Shown here piece after piece: positions 1 through 9,038 of a stretch of 64,000 nucleotides of DNA. The stretch's first letter is position 1, and the number at the start of each line of letters is the position of its first letter. Made by a program: the position numbers and the translations under genes. Source of the stretch: Psychrobacter proteolyticus (GTDB taxonomy: Bacteria; Pseudomonadota; Gammaproteobacteria; Pseudomonadales; Moraxellaceae); assembly GCF_003350005.1 (NCBI RefSeq), contig NZ_QLKS01000002.1:310001-374000 (forward strand), written 5' to 3'. Below the pieces are notes generated by a model, which made no database searches, was not told where the DNA came from, and saw only the letters and a program-made list of their open reading frames with translations.

Positions 1-518
1 AAGACATGAGGCATAGCAGCGTTTTTGAGCACTAGATTGTTGGCGCCCCAAGGACGGTTTGGATCTTCGTAAAACGATAGTAGATAAGTGTATACCCAGT
101 CATCGCCACGCAGTCTTGTCTCAAGTGATAAATCCGGAGGCGCTGCGCCAAACCAAGACGCTTGGATCTCAGGATCGATCTCAGCAGTGATGTGGTCACC
201 GATTTGATCGGTAGTAACCATTAGGTACTTTTCGACTAACTCAGGCGGTATCTCTAAATCTTGTGCAATACGAGAATGACGAACATATTTGGCTGAGTGA
301 CACCCAGCGCAGTAGTTCATAAAGATTTTGGCGCCATTTTGTAGTGAGCCCTTATTGGTAAAATCAACAGGAGCAGTACTACAAGCCAAATGCTCTTCAA
401 CACCTTCAGCATTAGTAAACGTGCCGCAACCACTGCCTTCAGCCATTGCTGTACCAGCAGTCAACGTCAATGCCGCGCCTAAGCCTAGACCAACTAGGGA
501 TTTAATTAGCGTGTTCAT
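1..518 (-). CDS. petC: Cytochrome c1 subunit of the bc1 complex (3' end outside the window)
   Basis: This is the N-terminal part of the membrane-anchored c-type cytochrome that passes electrons from the Rieske centre to soluble cytochrome c in ubiquinol-cytochrome c reductase. The visible 172 residues begin with a Sec signal peptide ending near GTAMA, followed by the haem-attachment motif CAGCH. The usual 'PPDLS' stretch of cytochrome c1 comes later. The start codon shares one base with the petB stop (TAATG), which supports translational coupling. The gene continues past position 1, so the Met ligand and the C-terminal membrane anchor are not visible. The identity is firm from both motif and operon position. 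Confidence 0.95.
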   Translation of the reverse strand, partial: MNTLIKSLVGLGLGAALTLTAGTAMAEGSGCGTFTNAEGVEEHLACSTAPVDFTNKGSLQNGAKIFMNYCAGCHSAKYVRHSRIAQDLEIPPELVEKYLMVTTDQIGDHITAEIDPEIQASWFGAAPPDLSLETRLRGDDWVYTYLLSFYEDPNRPWGANNLVLKNAAMPHV

Positions 519-1744
519 TAGTGACCTCCGGTAACGCGTTCTGGTGGCTGTTTGCACTTCTCAATGGCAGTGTAGAATGGCATCAGCAAGAAGAACAAGA
601 AATATAGAATCGTAAATATACGAGCCATCAAGGTCGCTGTTGGAGTCGTTGGGGTTGCACCCAAGTAGCCTAGTACGACAAAGCTAATCGCAAATACTGT
701 TAAAGCAATCTTAGACAATATACCTTTATAGCGTATAGAACGTACTGGTGACCTATCCAGCCATGGTATCAAGAATAGTACGGCAATTGCAGCACCCATC
801 GCGACGACACCGCCAAGCTTATCAGGAACCGCACGTAAGATAGCGTAGAACGGTGTGTAGTACCAGACTGGTGCAATATGTGCTGGTGTTTTCAGTGAGT
901 TCGCTGTCTCAAAGTTTGGTGGCTCAAGGAAGAAACCGCCGCCTTCAGGGAAGAAGAATACCACTGCAAAAAAGCAGATAAAGAATACAACGATACCTAC
1001 CATGTCATGCACAGTGTAGTAAGGATGGAATTCGATACCGTCTAATGGCACACCATTTTTATCTTTTAGTTTCTTAATGTCGATGCCATCAGGGTTGTTT
1101 GAACCCACATGGTGCAATGCCACAATATGCATAAATACTAGGCCTACAAGCACTAATGGAATAGCAACAACGTGTAGAGCAAAGAAACGGTTTAGGGTAA
1201 TACCAGAGATGATATAGTCACCACGTACCCATTCAGCAAGACCATCACCAATAACAGGTAGCGCCGCAGGTAAGTTCAGGATAACCTGAGCACCCCAGAA
1301 TGACATGTTGCCCCAAGGTAGTAGATATCCAAAGAAACCTTCTGCCATAAGTGCTAGGTAAATACCCATACCGATGAGCCAAATAAGCTCACGAGGTTTT
1401 TGGTATGAACCATATAGCAAGGCTCTAAACATATGCAGGTATACAACGACGAAAAACGCAGATGCCCCAGTTGAGTGCATATAGCGAATGAGCCAACCAC
1501 CTTTTACGTCACGCATGATGTATTCAACAGACGCAAATGCCCCTTCGGCACTTGGGTTGTACATCATCGTAAGCCATATACCAGTCACCAATTGGTTGAC
1601 CAATACAATCATTGATAGCACGCCAAAGAAATACCAAAAGTTAAAGTTCTTTGGTGCGTAGTACTTTGACATATGGTATTCATAGGTTTCAGTCGCTGGA
1701 AAACGCGCGTCTACCCAATGCATTAACTTTTTACCCATACTCAT
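518..1744 (-). CDS. petB: Cytochrome b subunit of the bc1 complex
   Basis: This is the membrane core of ubiquinol-cytochrome c reductase, about 408 residues with around eight membrane helices and no fused petD split. The two haem-ligand His pairs are visible: RYMHSTGASAFFVVVYLH in helix B and the FFALH...FMH pair in helix D. The Qo-site tetrapeptide reads PVWY rather than PEWY; as I recall this is common in gamma- and betaproteobacteria. I chose the ATG at 1744 because GGGGAGG lies just upstream. A longer TTG start at 1759 would overlap petA and has no such site. It lies between petA (one-base gap) and petC (one-base overlap), so it belongs to one operon. Confidence 0.96.
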   Translation of the reverse strand: MSMGKKLMHWVDARFPATETYEYHMSKYYAPKNFNFWYFFGVLSMIVLVNQLVTGIWLTMMYNPSAEGAFASVEYIMRDVKGGWLIRYMHSTGASAFFVVVYLHMFRALLYGSYQKPRELIWLIGMGIYLALMAEGFFGYLLPWGNMSFWGAQVILNLPAALPVIGDGLAEWVRGDYIISGITLNRFFALHVVAIPLVLVGLVFMHIVALHHVGSNNPDGIDIKKLKDKNGVPLDGIEFHPYYTVHDMVGIVVFFICFFAVVFFFPEGGGFFLEPPNFETANSLKTPAHIAPVWYYTPFYAILRAVPDKLGGVVAMGAAIAVLFLIPWLDRSPVRSIRYKGILSKIALTVFAISFVVLGYLGATPTTPTATLMARIFTILYFLFFLLMPFYTAIEKCKQPPERVTGGH

Positions 1745-1745
1745 A

Positions 1746-2330
1746 TTAAGCCTCCCCAACCGTCAAGATGGTACCATCCATACCATATTCTGGGATGGGT
1801 AGATTCAGCGGTGCAGGAACGCCATTAAAGACGCGACCCGCTAAGTCATATTTTGACCCGTGGCACGGACAGAAAAACCCGCCATACCAGTCATTGCCGC
1901 CCAAGTCAGCTGCGCCAACATCAGGACGATAGTTTGGCGCACAGCCTAAATGTGTACAAACGCCCTCAACCACCAATACGGTTGGGTCAAGAGAGCGAGT
2001 AGGATTGGTACAATATTCAGGTTGCACTGATGCACTAGAGTCAGGGTCAGACAATAATGGTTTGACTGATTCTAATCCTGCGATCATATCTTCAGTACGC
2101 TTAACCACATAAATAGGTTTGCCACGATATTTGACGACGATCATTTGACCATTTTCGATAGCACCGATATCTTGGGTTACTGCAGCCCCTGCAGCCTCAG
2201 CTTTAGCGCTTGGGTACCAAGAACGGACAAAAGGTGTCGCCACGGCAGCTACCCCAGCTGCACCAATCGCGGCAGTTGAGGCAATAAGAACTCTACGGCG
2301 TTGTACATTAACGCCTTCGGCTTGGCTCAT
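1746..2330 (-). CDS. petA: Rieske iron-sulfur subunit of the bc1 complex
   Basis: This is the [2Fe-2S] Rieske protein that takes the first electron from ubiquinol at the Qo site. The 194-residue product starts with a Tat-type signal/anchor (QRRRVLI followed by an Ala-rich hydrophobic helix). It carries both cluster-binding boxes, CTHLGC and CPCHGS, near residues 125-160. A strong ribosome site (GGAGGAAG) precedes the ATG. It is the first gene of petABC. The 520 bp upstream contain no other gene, so the operon promoter should lie there. Confidence 0.96.
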   Translation of the reverse strand: MSQAEGVNVQRRRVLIASTAAIGAAGVAAVATPFVRSWYPSAKAEAAGAAVTQDIGAIENGQMIVVKYRGKPIYVVKRTEDMIAGLESVKPLLSDPDSSASVQPEYCTNPTRSLDPTVLVVEGVCTHLGCAPNYRPDVGAADLGGNDWYGGFFCPCHGSKYDLAGRVFNGVPAPLNLPIPEYGMDGTILTVGEA

Positions 2331-2851
2331 TAATACTTCCTCCAGGTGAATGAAATGGGATTATCCCACACTGGGTCTGTGGCTTAGAAAATATACAATA
2401 TCAAGCCACTTTAGCTGTGCCTAATTTTGCTAATTGTTGCTATTCTAAGCTATTTCGGTGATAAAATAAATTATTGCGTTAAAAATAAAGCAACCTTAAT
2501 AGGACATATTAGAAGGTTGAATATGACAATCAAACCAAAACAGTTGGATTATCAACGTTTAACGCTAACTTTGCTTTAACAAGGATTATGATGTGATGAC
2601 CTTATAAATAATAAGGATTTTCAGCAATAGCGAATGATACTTGAAATTAAGGTAATGTTCACTAACTTTCACCATCTAACTACTTTGTAAGTTGCTGTAA
2701 AACAAATATCACCACTCTATACAATAAAGTAGTGATGTTTTCATAATAATTAATAATGTTTTGTCAGGCGATCAGAAACTAGTTTATCGAAATACGCAAT
2801 GCAAAGTACATATGCGATATTCCAATAAACTCAGCTAGAGAGTTGCCAATA
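2331..2851. other. Intergenic region between uup and petA
   Basis: This AT-rich stretch of 521 bp has no credible coding sequence on either strand. It must hold the petA promoter (minus strand, near its right-hand neighbour petA) and the 3' end of the uup transcript. The only structure I see is the imperfect hairpin listed separately at 2708-2736. Confidence 0.6.
2708..2736 (-). terminator. Possible terminator downstream of uup
   Basis: The arms ATCACCACT and AGTAGTGAT pair over nine positions with one wobble. On the minus strand they are followed by ATTTGTTTT. It sits about 115 bp beyond the uup stop. The U-tract is interrupted, so this is only a candidate. Confidence 0.35.
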
Positions 2852-4795
2852 CTAGCCTTCAAGCTCACTCCAACGTTCAAGCTTGTGCATCATCTCATCT
2901 TCGATGGTTAAGAGACGCTCACTAGCAGCCGTCGCCGCATCAAAGTCAGTATTGAACCAAGAGCCATCGGCCAGCTTTTCTTGCAATTGAGCCTGTTCGG
3001 CTTCGAGTGCAGCGATTTCTTTTGGCAAGTTATCCAGTTCGCGTTGATCATTATAATTTAGCTTCTTGGCTGCCTTATTTGGTTTCGCTGCTGTACCAGA
3101 CTTGTTTGTCGCTTTATTACTAGCTGCATTGTTGGCAGGTGCTTTGGCAGCACGGGATGCTTCTTCACGGTTTTTTTGTATGAGGTATTCTTGATAACCA
3201 CCTACATACTCACTGACCACTCCTTTGCCATCTTCATCTTCGCCAAACACCCACGTAGAGGTAACAACATTGTCCATGAATGAGCGATCATGACTGATTA
3301 GCAAAATCGTACCACCAAAGCTGGCGACTGACTCTTCTAATAGCTCAAGTGTTGCCATATCCAAATCGTTGGTCGGCTCATCGAGTACCAAAATATTGGC
3401 AGGTTTCAATAACTGTTTGGCCAGTAGTACTCGGTTACGCTCACCACCAGACAGTGCTTTGACAGGTGTACGTGCGCGCTCTGGCGCAAATAAGAAATCT
3501 TGCAAGTAGCTCATGATGTGCGTCTTACGGCCGCCAACTTCGACAAAGTCAGAACCTTCCGAAACGTTTTGTGCCACGCTCGCCTCAAGATCCAATTGAT
3601 CACGCAGCTGATCGAAGAATGCGATTTTCAGATTGGTTCCTAATTCGACACTACCAGACTTAGTGACTTCGTCATCAGACATGTCGAGTAGGGCTTTAAT
3701 AAGCGTAGTTTTGCCGGCACCGTTAGGGCCGACAATACCAATCTTATCGCCACGCATAATAGTGGTCGTAAAATCATCTACTAAGACGTGGCCGTCATAT
3801 TCAAGATGTAAGTTTTTAACTTTACAGACAAGCTTACCGCTTTTCTCGCCTTGACCCATTGTGATGTTTACATTGCCCACTTGCTCACGGCGATCGCTAC
3901 GCTCTTCACGTAAGGCTTTTAGTTCACGGACACGGCCCTCATTACGGGTGCGACGGGCTTTGATACCTTGGCGAATCCAAACTTCTTCTTGTGCCAGTTT
4001 TTTATCAAAGTTGGCATTGTTCTTTTCTTCAGCCTGCAACTGTAGCTCTTTTAGCTCTTGATAGCGCGCGTAACCACCTTCACCTTGTGTTACGTCATAG
4101 CTGGTCAACTGGCCACGGTCAAGCTCAATAATGCGAGTCGATAGTTTATTTACGAATGCTCTATCATGGGTCACGAACAACAATGTTAGGCCTTGCCAAT
4201 CGAGTAAAAAGCGCTCTAGCCATTCAATACTTTCAACATCCAAATGGTTGGTTGGCTCATCGAGTAAAAGCACATCAGGCTTGGTCACTAGCGCACGAGC
4301 AAGTAGCACACGGCGTTTACGACCACCAGATAGTGATGATAAGTCATCTTCTGGATCAAGTCCCATCGTTGTGATCAGACGCATGGCATCACGTTCTAGG
4401 TCCCAGCCATGTACCGCATCGATATCATGCTGCAGTGTCGCCATATGCTCACACGCGTCCATATCACCATTGGCGCACATATCCACTTGCTTATTGTAAT
4501 TAATGAGCAAATCAGCAGTGCGGCGACTACCACCCATGACGATGTCTAATATGCGACCACTGGTTTCAGGGACGTCTTGCTCTAGCATCGCCACACGCAT
4601 GCTACTGTTAGTAATAATCTCACCACTGTCAGGCTGTAATGAGCCATTAATCAGTTTGAATAAGGTGGATTTACCTTCGCCATTGCGGCCAATCAAGCAC
4701 ACACGCTCGCCTGTATTGATAGAAAAATCAATACCATCAAGAACAGGCGCAACGCCAAAGGCTAAGTGAATGTCTTTTAAATGAATCAGTGCCAT
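2852..4795 (-). CDS. uup: ABC-F family ATPase Uup
   Basis: This is a soluble protein with two ABC domains and no membrane segment, 647 residues. Uup-type ABC-F proteins act on ribosomes and DNA branch structures and affect transposon excision. Domain 1 has Walker A GRNGEGKST, signature LSGGRKRR and Walker B LLLDEPTNHLD. Domain 2 has GPNGAGKTT, LSGGERNR and LVLDEPTNDLD. A Lys/Ala-rich linker leads to a C-terminal coiled coil (EIAALEAEQAQLQEKL), the Uup hallmark. I start it at the internal Met giving MALIHLKD, because the 15 extra codons upstream do not resemble the family. The gene stands alone. Confidence 0.9.
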   Translation of the reverse strand: MALIHLKDIHLAFGVAPVLDGIDFSINTGERVCLIGRNGEGKSTLFKLINGSLQPDSGEIITNSSMRVAMLEQDVPETSGRILDIVMGGSRRTADLLINYNKQVDMCANGDMDACEHMATLQHDIDAVHGWDLERDAMRLITTMGLDPEDDLSSLSGGRKRRVLLARALVTKPDVLLLDEPTNHLDVESIEWLERFLLDWQGLTLLFVTHDRAFVNKLSTRIIELDRGQLTSYDVTQGEGGYARYQELKELQLQAEEKNNANFDKKLAQEEVWIRQGIKARRTRNEGRVRELKALREERSDRREQVGNVNITMGQGEKSGKLVCKVKNLHLEYDGHVLVDDFTTTIMRGDKIGIVGPNGAGKTTLIKALLDMSDDEVTKSGSVELGTNLKIAFFDQLRDQLDLEASVAQNVSEGSDFVEVGGRKTHIMSYLQDFLFAPERARTPVKALSGGERNRVLLAKQLLKPANILVLDEPTNDLDMATLELLEESVASFGGTILLISHDRSFMDNVVTSTWVFGEDEDGKGVVSEYVGGYQEYLIQKNREEASRAAKAPANNAASNKATNKSGTAAKPNKAAKKLNYNDQRELDNLPKEIAALEAEQAQLQEKLADGSWFNTDFDAATAASERLLTIEDEMMHKLERWSELEG

Positions 4796-5035
4796 AGAGT
4801 ATCTTAAGCTTATATAATAGTGAGGTAGGGGTTGTTGCAAAATTGCCTGCAGTATAACATGCCACCGCGTTACTGTAGTGCGAGTAAATAGTTTTATCAG
4901 TACTATTTATTGCTTTTACTAACTGCTGCTATTCAATGACTATGTTTGTAGATTCATCGCTAATCTACAGTACTCTTCAAACCCCTTAATAATTCATCCT
5001 TTCAATTTAATACTTACTATAATTTAGAGAAAAAT

Positions 5036-5293
5036 ATGAATCAATCTAAAACTACAGACAATAATTCTACAGTGCAAGATGATTTGCAAGCCCAAGTAAT
5101 CGATCTGCAAATGAACCTAGCGCACCTCGAAGTAACCGTCGAACGACTGGATGACGTAATTACGCGACAAGATAAGGATATTCATACACTACAACGTCAA
5201 CTACAGCTTATTTATACACAGATTGAGGGTCAGGATACAGAAAGTGGTATTGCACCATTCGATGTAATGGCAGATAGACCGCCACATTATTAA
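5036..5293 (+). CDS. slyX: SlyX family protein
   Basis: This 85-residue protein is almost entirely a predicted coiled coil (residues about 15-65, heptads of Leu, Val and Ile). It ends in PPHY, the conserved tail of SlyX proteins. The function of SlyX is not established; in enterobacteria it lies beside slyD. There is no such partner here, and the gene stands alone between uup (divergent) and the first FadL gene. The length fits the family, with a slightly long N-terminus. Confidence 0.85.
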   Translation: MNQSKTTDNNSTVQDDLQAQVIDLQMNLAHLEVTVERLDDVITRQDKDIHTLQRQLQLIYTQIEGQDTESGIAPFDVMADRPPHY

Positions 5294-5408
5294 TAAGTGG
5301 AAGTTAGAAAGAAAAGCTTTCAATGGTATAAGATATATACGTATTTTTATATATAGATACTGTCCAATGACTATGTGGTCATAACATAGAAATAATGTGT
5401 TTTTGTAG

Positions 5409-5437
5409 TTGTTTTAGTGTTAAAAAATCTTTACTAT
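5409..5437 (+). promoter_or_regulatory. Promoter of the first FadL gene
   Basis: TTGTTT, a 17-base spacer and TACTAT form a sigma70-type promoter 75 bases before the start codon. The same element recurs at the same place before the downstream paralogue (6994-7022), which supports it by internal conservation. Confidence 0.65.
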
Positions 5438-5512
5438 CTTCCACCTCGGATGCTGACTACCTATTAAAGCTAGGTAGAACAGTAAAACAATGCGGATGTT
5501 TGGAGATATAAA

Positions 5513-6742
5513 ATGCGTCACCCCTTTCATTTAAAAACTCTTTCAGTAGCTGTTGCTGCTCTTTCTGTTGCTAGCGTTGCTAGTGCTGCTGGCCTTGATC
5601 GTTCAGGTCAAGATATCACCGCATTCCTACAAGATGGCACTTATGCAGAAGCTGCCTATACGTATATCGATGCCGATGTGACTGGTAAAGACTCTTCAGG
5701 CAACAAGATTGATGATATTGCAGAATCTTATGACTTTTTCCGTTACGGTGTAAAAACAGATATCAATGATACTTTCAGCATTGGTGTTTTATATGACGAG
5801 CCTTTTGGCGCCGCAGCTGACTATAGTGGTAAGAACGATTTTGTTTCTAATGAGCAAAACCCTAGTTTACCTCTTACACCGCCAAACGGTGAAAGTACTA
5901 ATGTAGAAGTACGTACTGAAAGTATCACAGGTATCGTGGGAGCAAAAATTGGTGAAAACAAAAACTTTCAAGTATATGGTGGTCCAGTTGCCCAACGCGT
6001 CAAAGCTGATGTAAAGTTACGTGGAAAGGCATATGAACGAGCAGATGGCTATACTCTACACACCAGTGCTGACCAAGATTATGGTTGGTTAGCTGGTGTG
6101 GCTTATAGCAAGCCCGAAATTGCGCTAAAAGCGGCACTAACGTATCGTTCTGAAATTGAACACAATACACAAGCTTCTGAAGTCTATCCTTTTGTTGATT
6201 ATTTACCAGCTGGGCTAGGTTTGGTATCAAACAGAAGCGATAACATTGAAATTACAACGCCTGAGTCAGTAAACTTCGATTTCCAGACCGGAATTAATCC
6301 TACGACTTTAGCGACTGCAAAAGTACGCTGGGTACCATGGAGCGACTTTGCAATCGTACCATCATTATATAATGATGTTAGCAAACTTAACTCTGCTTAT
6401 GGACCTGATGGCCTCGCGCTTGTCAGTTATGACGATGATCAGTGGCAAGTAGAGCTAGGGTTAGCTAAGCGTCTCGCACCAGCACTTGCGATCAGTGGTA
6501 CTGTTGGTTGGGATAGTGGTGCCGGCAACCCAGTATCTTCACTAGGTCCTATCGAAGGTTATTATAGTGCTGGTCTTGGTGCAAAATATAATGTTACTGA
6601 AAACTGGGCTATATCTGCTGGTGGCAAATACTTATGGTTCGGTGATGCTAAGGGTCAAATCCCAAGTAAAACGATTGTTAGTGACTTTGAAAGTAATGAC
6701 GGTTTTGTACTTGGTGTAAAAGTCTCTTACCAAGCACAATAG
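5513..6742 (+). CDS. FadL/OMPP1-type outer-membrane protein, copy 1
   Basis: This is an outer-membrane beta-barrel of the FadL/TodX family, which lets long-chain fatty acids or other hydrophobic compounds cross the outer membrane. The 409 residues begin with a signal peptide cleaved after ASAAG-like Ala residues near 25. The N-terminal plug-like segment GLDRSGQDITAFLQDG follows, then alternating barrel strands and a C-terminus ending in a strand. NPTTLATAKVRWVPW near residue 260 is a typical FadL barrel segment. A near-identical copy follows downstream. GGAGATATAAA precedes the ATG. The substrate cannot be read from the sequence. Confidence 0.88.
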   Translation: MRHPFHLKTLSVAVAALSVASVASAAGLDRSGQDITAFLQDGTYAEAAYTYIDADVTGKDSSGNKIDDIAESYDFFRYGVKTDINDTFSIGVLYDEPFGAAADYSGKNDFVSNEQNPSLPLTPPNGESTNVEVRTESITGIVGAKIGENKNFQVYGGPVAQRVKADVKLRGKAYERADGYTLHTSADQDYGWLAGVAYSKPEIALKAALTYRSEIEHNTQASEVYPFVDYLPAGLGLVSNRSDNIEITTPESVNFDFQTGINPTTLATAKVRWVPWSDFAIVPSLYNDVSKLNSAYGPDGLALVSYDDDQWQVELGLAKRLAPALAISGTVGWDSGAGNPVSSLGPIEGYYSAGLGAKYNVTENWAISAGGKYLWFGDAKGQIPSKTIVSDFESNDGFVLGVKVSYQAQ

Positions 6743-6784
6743 ACTATAAATTAGCTATATAATGATATTTGTCGTTTAATAACG

Positions 6785-6815
6785 AAAAAAGCGATCCTTT
6801 ATGGGTCGCTTTTTT
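6785..6815 (+). terminator. Terminator of FadL copy 1
   Basis: An A-run, the stem GCGATCC/GGGTCGC around a short loop, and a T-run form a classical intrinsic terminator 43 bases past the stop codon. Confidence 0.85.
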
Positions 6816-6993
6816 GTAGGTGCTTTCTTAATGAAAATGTATTTAGAGAATTTTAAGCGAAAGTAAATAATTACTTGCTATTAATATATAACATATTAAA
6901 AATCATAATCAAGACGAGAAGTAAACGTCAACTTTCTGTATATATCTTATTTGTACTGTTCAGTCATAATTGAGAAATAAAGCACTTTAATTG

Positions 6994-7022
6994 TTGTTTT
7001 AGTGTCAAAAAGGCATTAGTAT
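6994..7022 (+). promoter_or_regulatory. Promoter of the second FadL gene
   Basis: TTGTTT, a 17-base spacer and TAGTAT match the element before copy 1. The shared block TTGTTTTAGTG(T/C) with its A-run covers the -35 box and spacer, so the duplication included the control region. Confidence 0.65.
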
Positions 7023-7123
7023 TCAACTTAGGACACGACTTTGATAACTTCAATGTTAAGCGTAGCAATGCTATTCATTGATTATCAAAGTAGTAATACA
7101 ACAAGGACCGTTGGAGATATACA

Positions 7124-8482
7124 ATGCGCACTACCTTTCATTTGAGAACTCTTGCAGTAGCAATCGCTACTCTTTCTGTCGCTAGCATGACTAATGCTGC
7201 TGGTCTTGACCGCTCAGGTCAGGATATTACCGCCTTCTTGCAAGATGGCACTTACGCTGAAGCCGTTTATACTTATATCGATGCTGATGTAAGTGGTTAC
7301 GATAGTTCTAACAACGATCCTTTCAATAATAACTACGTACGTGGCAATAAGACAGGCGACATTGCCGAATCTTATGACTTTTTCCGTTATGGTGTAAAAA
7401 CTGATATCAATGATACTTTTAGTATTGGTATCTTATATGATGAGCCTTTTGGTGCTTCTGCTGAATATAAAGGTGATAACAATTTTGTTGCAAACACTAA
7501 TCCAGTTGATTCAGCAGGAGAGTTCGCAAATGATCCTGCACCTAACAATCCTGTAGATGGTGCTACGACAGCAGCACTAGAACCATTTATAATCGGTGCT
7601 GAAAACGGTACTTCTGGCGAAACGACTAAAGTTGAAGTTCGTAGTGAAAGTGTGACGGCTATTTTAGGTATGAAGTTTGGTGCTAATAAGAACTTCCAAG
7701 TTTATGGTGGTCCAGTAGCTCAGCGTATTCAAGCTGACACAGCATTACGAGGTCTTGCTTACGGCCTGGCTACTGGTTACACTTCGCATATGAGCCCTGA
7801 TATGGATTATGGCTATATTGCAGGTATGTCTTTTAGTAAGCCTGAGATTGCGTTAAAGGCAGCATTAACATATCGCTCTGAGATCGATCATAATGCTGAT
7901 ACATTTGAGTCTTATCCTTTAGCACAAGTTATTGGTGGAGCTGCTACACCTCCGCGTGCTATACCGGCTAGTCAAACTGGAAAAATTGAAGTGACAACAC
8001 CTAAATCAGTCAATTTCGACTTCCAAACAGGTATTAACCCGACGACACTAGCCACTGCAAAAGTACGCTGGGTACCATGGAGTGATTTTGTCTTGACTCC
8101 GCCTTTATATAATGAAGCTAGCCAAGCCAGTGGTCGTTATGGTGATGATGGATTAAATTTGGTTGAATATGATGATGATCAGTGGCAAGTAGAGCTAGGT
8201 CTAGCTAAGCGTATCGCACCAGCACTTGCGATCAGTGGTACGGTTGGTTGGGATAGTGGAGCCGGTGATCCAACGACATCATTAGGTCCTGTCGATGGAT
8301 ACTATAGTGTGGGTCTGGGGGCCAAATACAATGTGACTGAAAACTGGGCGGTATCAGCCGGTGGCAAATACTTATGGTTCGGTGATGCACAAGGTCAATT
8401 ACCAACAGGCAAAATCGTTGGTGATTTCCAAGACAATGATGGTTATGTTGCTGGTGTGAAGCTTTCTTATCAAGCAAGATAA
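7124..8482 (+). CDS. FadL/OMPP1-type outer-membrane protein, copy 2
   Basis: This is a paralogue of the preceding gene, 452 residues against 409, and is also a predicted outer-membrane transporter for hydrophobic substrates. Signal peptide, plug segment (GLDRSGQDITAFLQDG) and the C-terminal third are nearly identical between copies. The size difference lies in two surface-loop insertions, near residues 55-72 and 125-165 (Asn, Pro and Ala rich). Such loop divergence on a conserved barrel suggests altered substrate capture or phage/antibody escape; that is inference. GGAGATATAC precedes the ATG. The gene has its own promoter and terminator. Confidence 0.88.
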   Translation: MRTTFHLRTLAVAIATLSVASMTNAAGLDRSGQDITAFLQDGTYAEAVYTYIDADVSGYDSSNNDPFNNNYVRGNKTGDIAESYDFFRYGVKTDINDTFSIGILYDEPFGASAEYKGDNNFVANTNPVDSAGEFANDPAPNNPVDGATTAALEPFIIGAENGTSGETTKVEVRSESVTAILGMKFGANKNFQVYGGPVAQRIQADTALRGLAYGLATGYTSHMSPDMDYGYIAGMSFSKPEIALKAALTYRSEIDHNADTFESYPLAQVIGGAATPPRAIPASQTGKIEVTTPKSVNFDFQTGINPTTLATAKVRWVPWSDFVLTPPLYNEASQASGRYGDDGLNLVEYDDDQWQVELGLAKRIAPALAISGTVGWDSGAGDPTTSLGPVDGYYSVGLGAKYNVTENWAVSAGGKYLWFGDAQGQLPTGKIVGDFQDNDGYVAGVKLSYQAR

Positions 8483-8507
8483 TCTCTTGGTATAACTGTA
8501 AAAGAAT

Positions 8508-8537
8508 AAAAAGCGACCTATGATAGGTCGCTTTTTT
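8508..8537 (+). terminator. Terminator of FadL copy 2
   Basis: The stem AAAAAGCGACCTA/TAGGTCGCTTTTT with a very short loop is a perfect intrinsic terminator 26 bases after the stop. Confidence 0.9.
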
Positions 8538-8974
8538 ATGGGATTATTAATAAGTATTTGATTGTTAATATTTAGCTGCAGGTAGAACAGCAAAGATTAT
8601 TTTCACATTACTAACTTATATAGCATGTCTACATTTTATTTGCCTGATTTAGCTTCGTGTCTATATATAGCGAGTATTTTACGGATCAAAGGTTGATGAT
8701 TACTCATACCTTACCCAATTAGCTTTTAAGAACGTAGCATATTTGAGGTATACAAAGTTGTATAAGTAGATAACCAAATACAACGCTAAAGAGAAGTAGT
8801 TGTATTAATGAAGGCCTACTTCGTAACAATGGGGAGCGGTTGAATTGCTAAATAGGCTAGAACAATCTAGCTTGGTACATCCATCATAGAGCTATTAGAT
8901 ACTACTATCTCATTTGTCATAAGTTATCTTGGCTCGATATTGTGGTAGGTTAAGTATATTAAATTGTTATTTAT

Positions 8975-9009
8975 AAAAAAACCTCGCCAATAGTGACGAG
9001 GTTTTTTTA
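8975..9009 (-). terminator. Terminator of putP
   Basis: The A-run plus CCTCG, loop and CGAGG plus T-run is symmetrical and can act in both directions. It lies 30 bases beyond the putP stop. Confidence 0.85.
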
Positions 9010-9038
9010 TAACAATAAGCTTAAGACTTTAGGTAAAC

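Larger units (their letters stand above)
6743..7123 (+). other. Spacer between the two FadL genes
   Basis: This 381-bp spacer holds the terminator of copy 1 (6785-6815) and the promoter of copy 2 (6994-7022). The rest is AT-rich without a credible gene. Confidence 0.6.
8483..9038. other. Intergenic region between FadL copy 2 and putP
   Basis: This 556-bp region separates two convergent genes. It holds one terminator at each end (8508-8537 and 8975-9009). I see no credible gene in between: short open frames such as one beginning near 8624 lack ribosome sites. Confidence 0.6.

Noticed and set aside
1290-1330. PVWY instead of PEWY in cytochrome b as a defect
   Set aside because: This variant is, as far as I recall, usual in gamma- and betaproteobacterial cytochrome b and does not imply loss of function; the span given is only approximate for the Qo region.
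4131-4499. 122-codon frame opposite uup
   Set aside because: Antisense to a clear ABC-F gene, Ser-rich composition typical of shadow frames.
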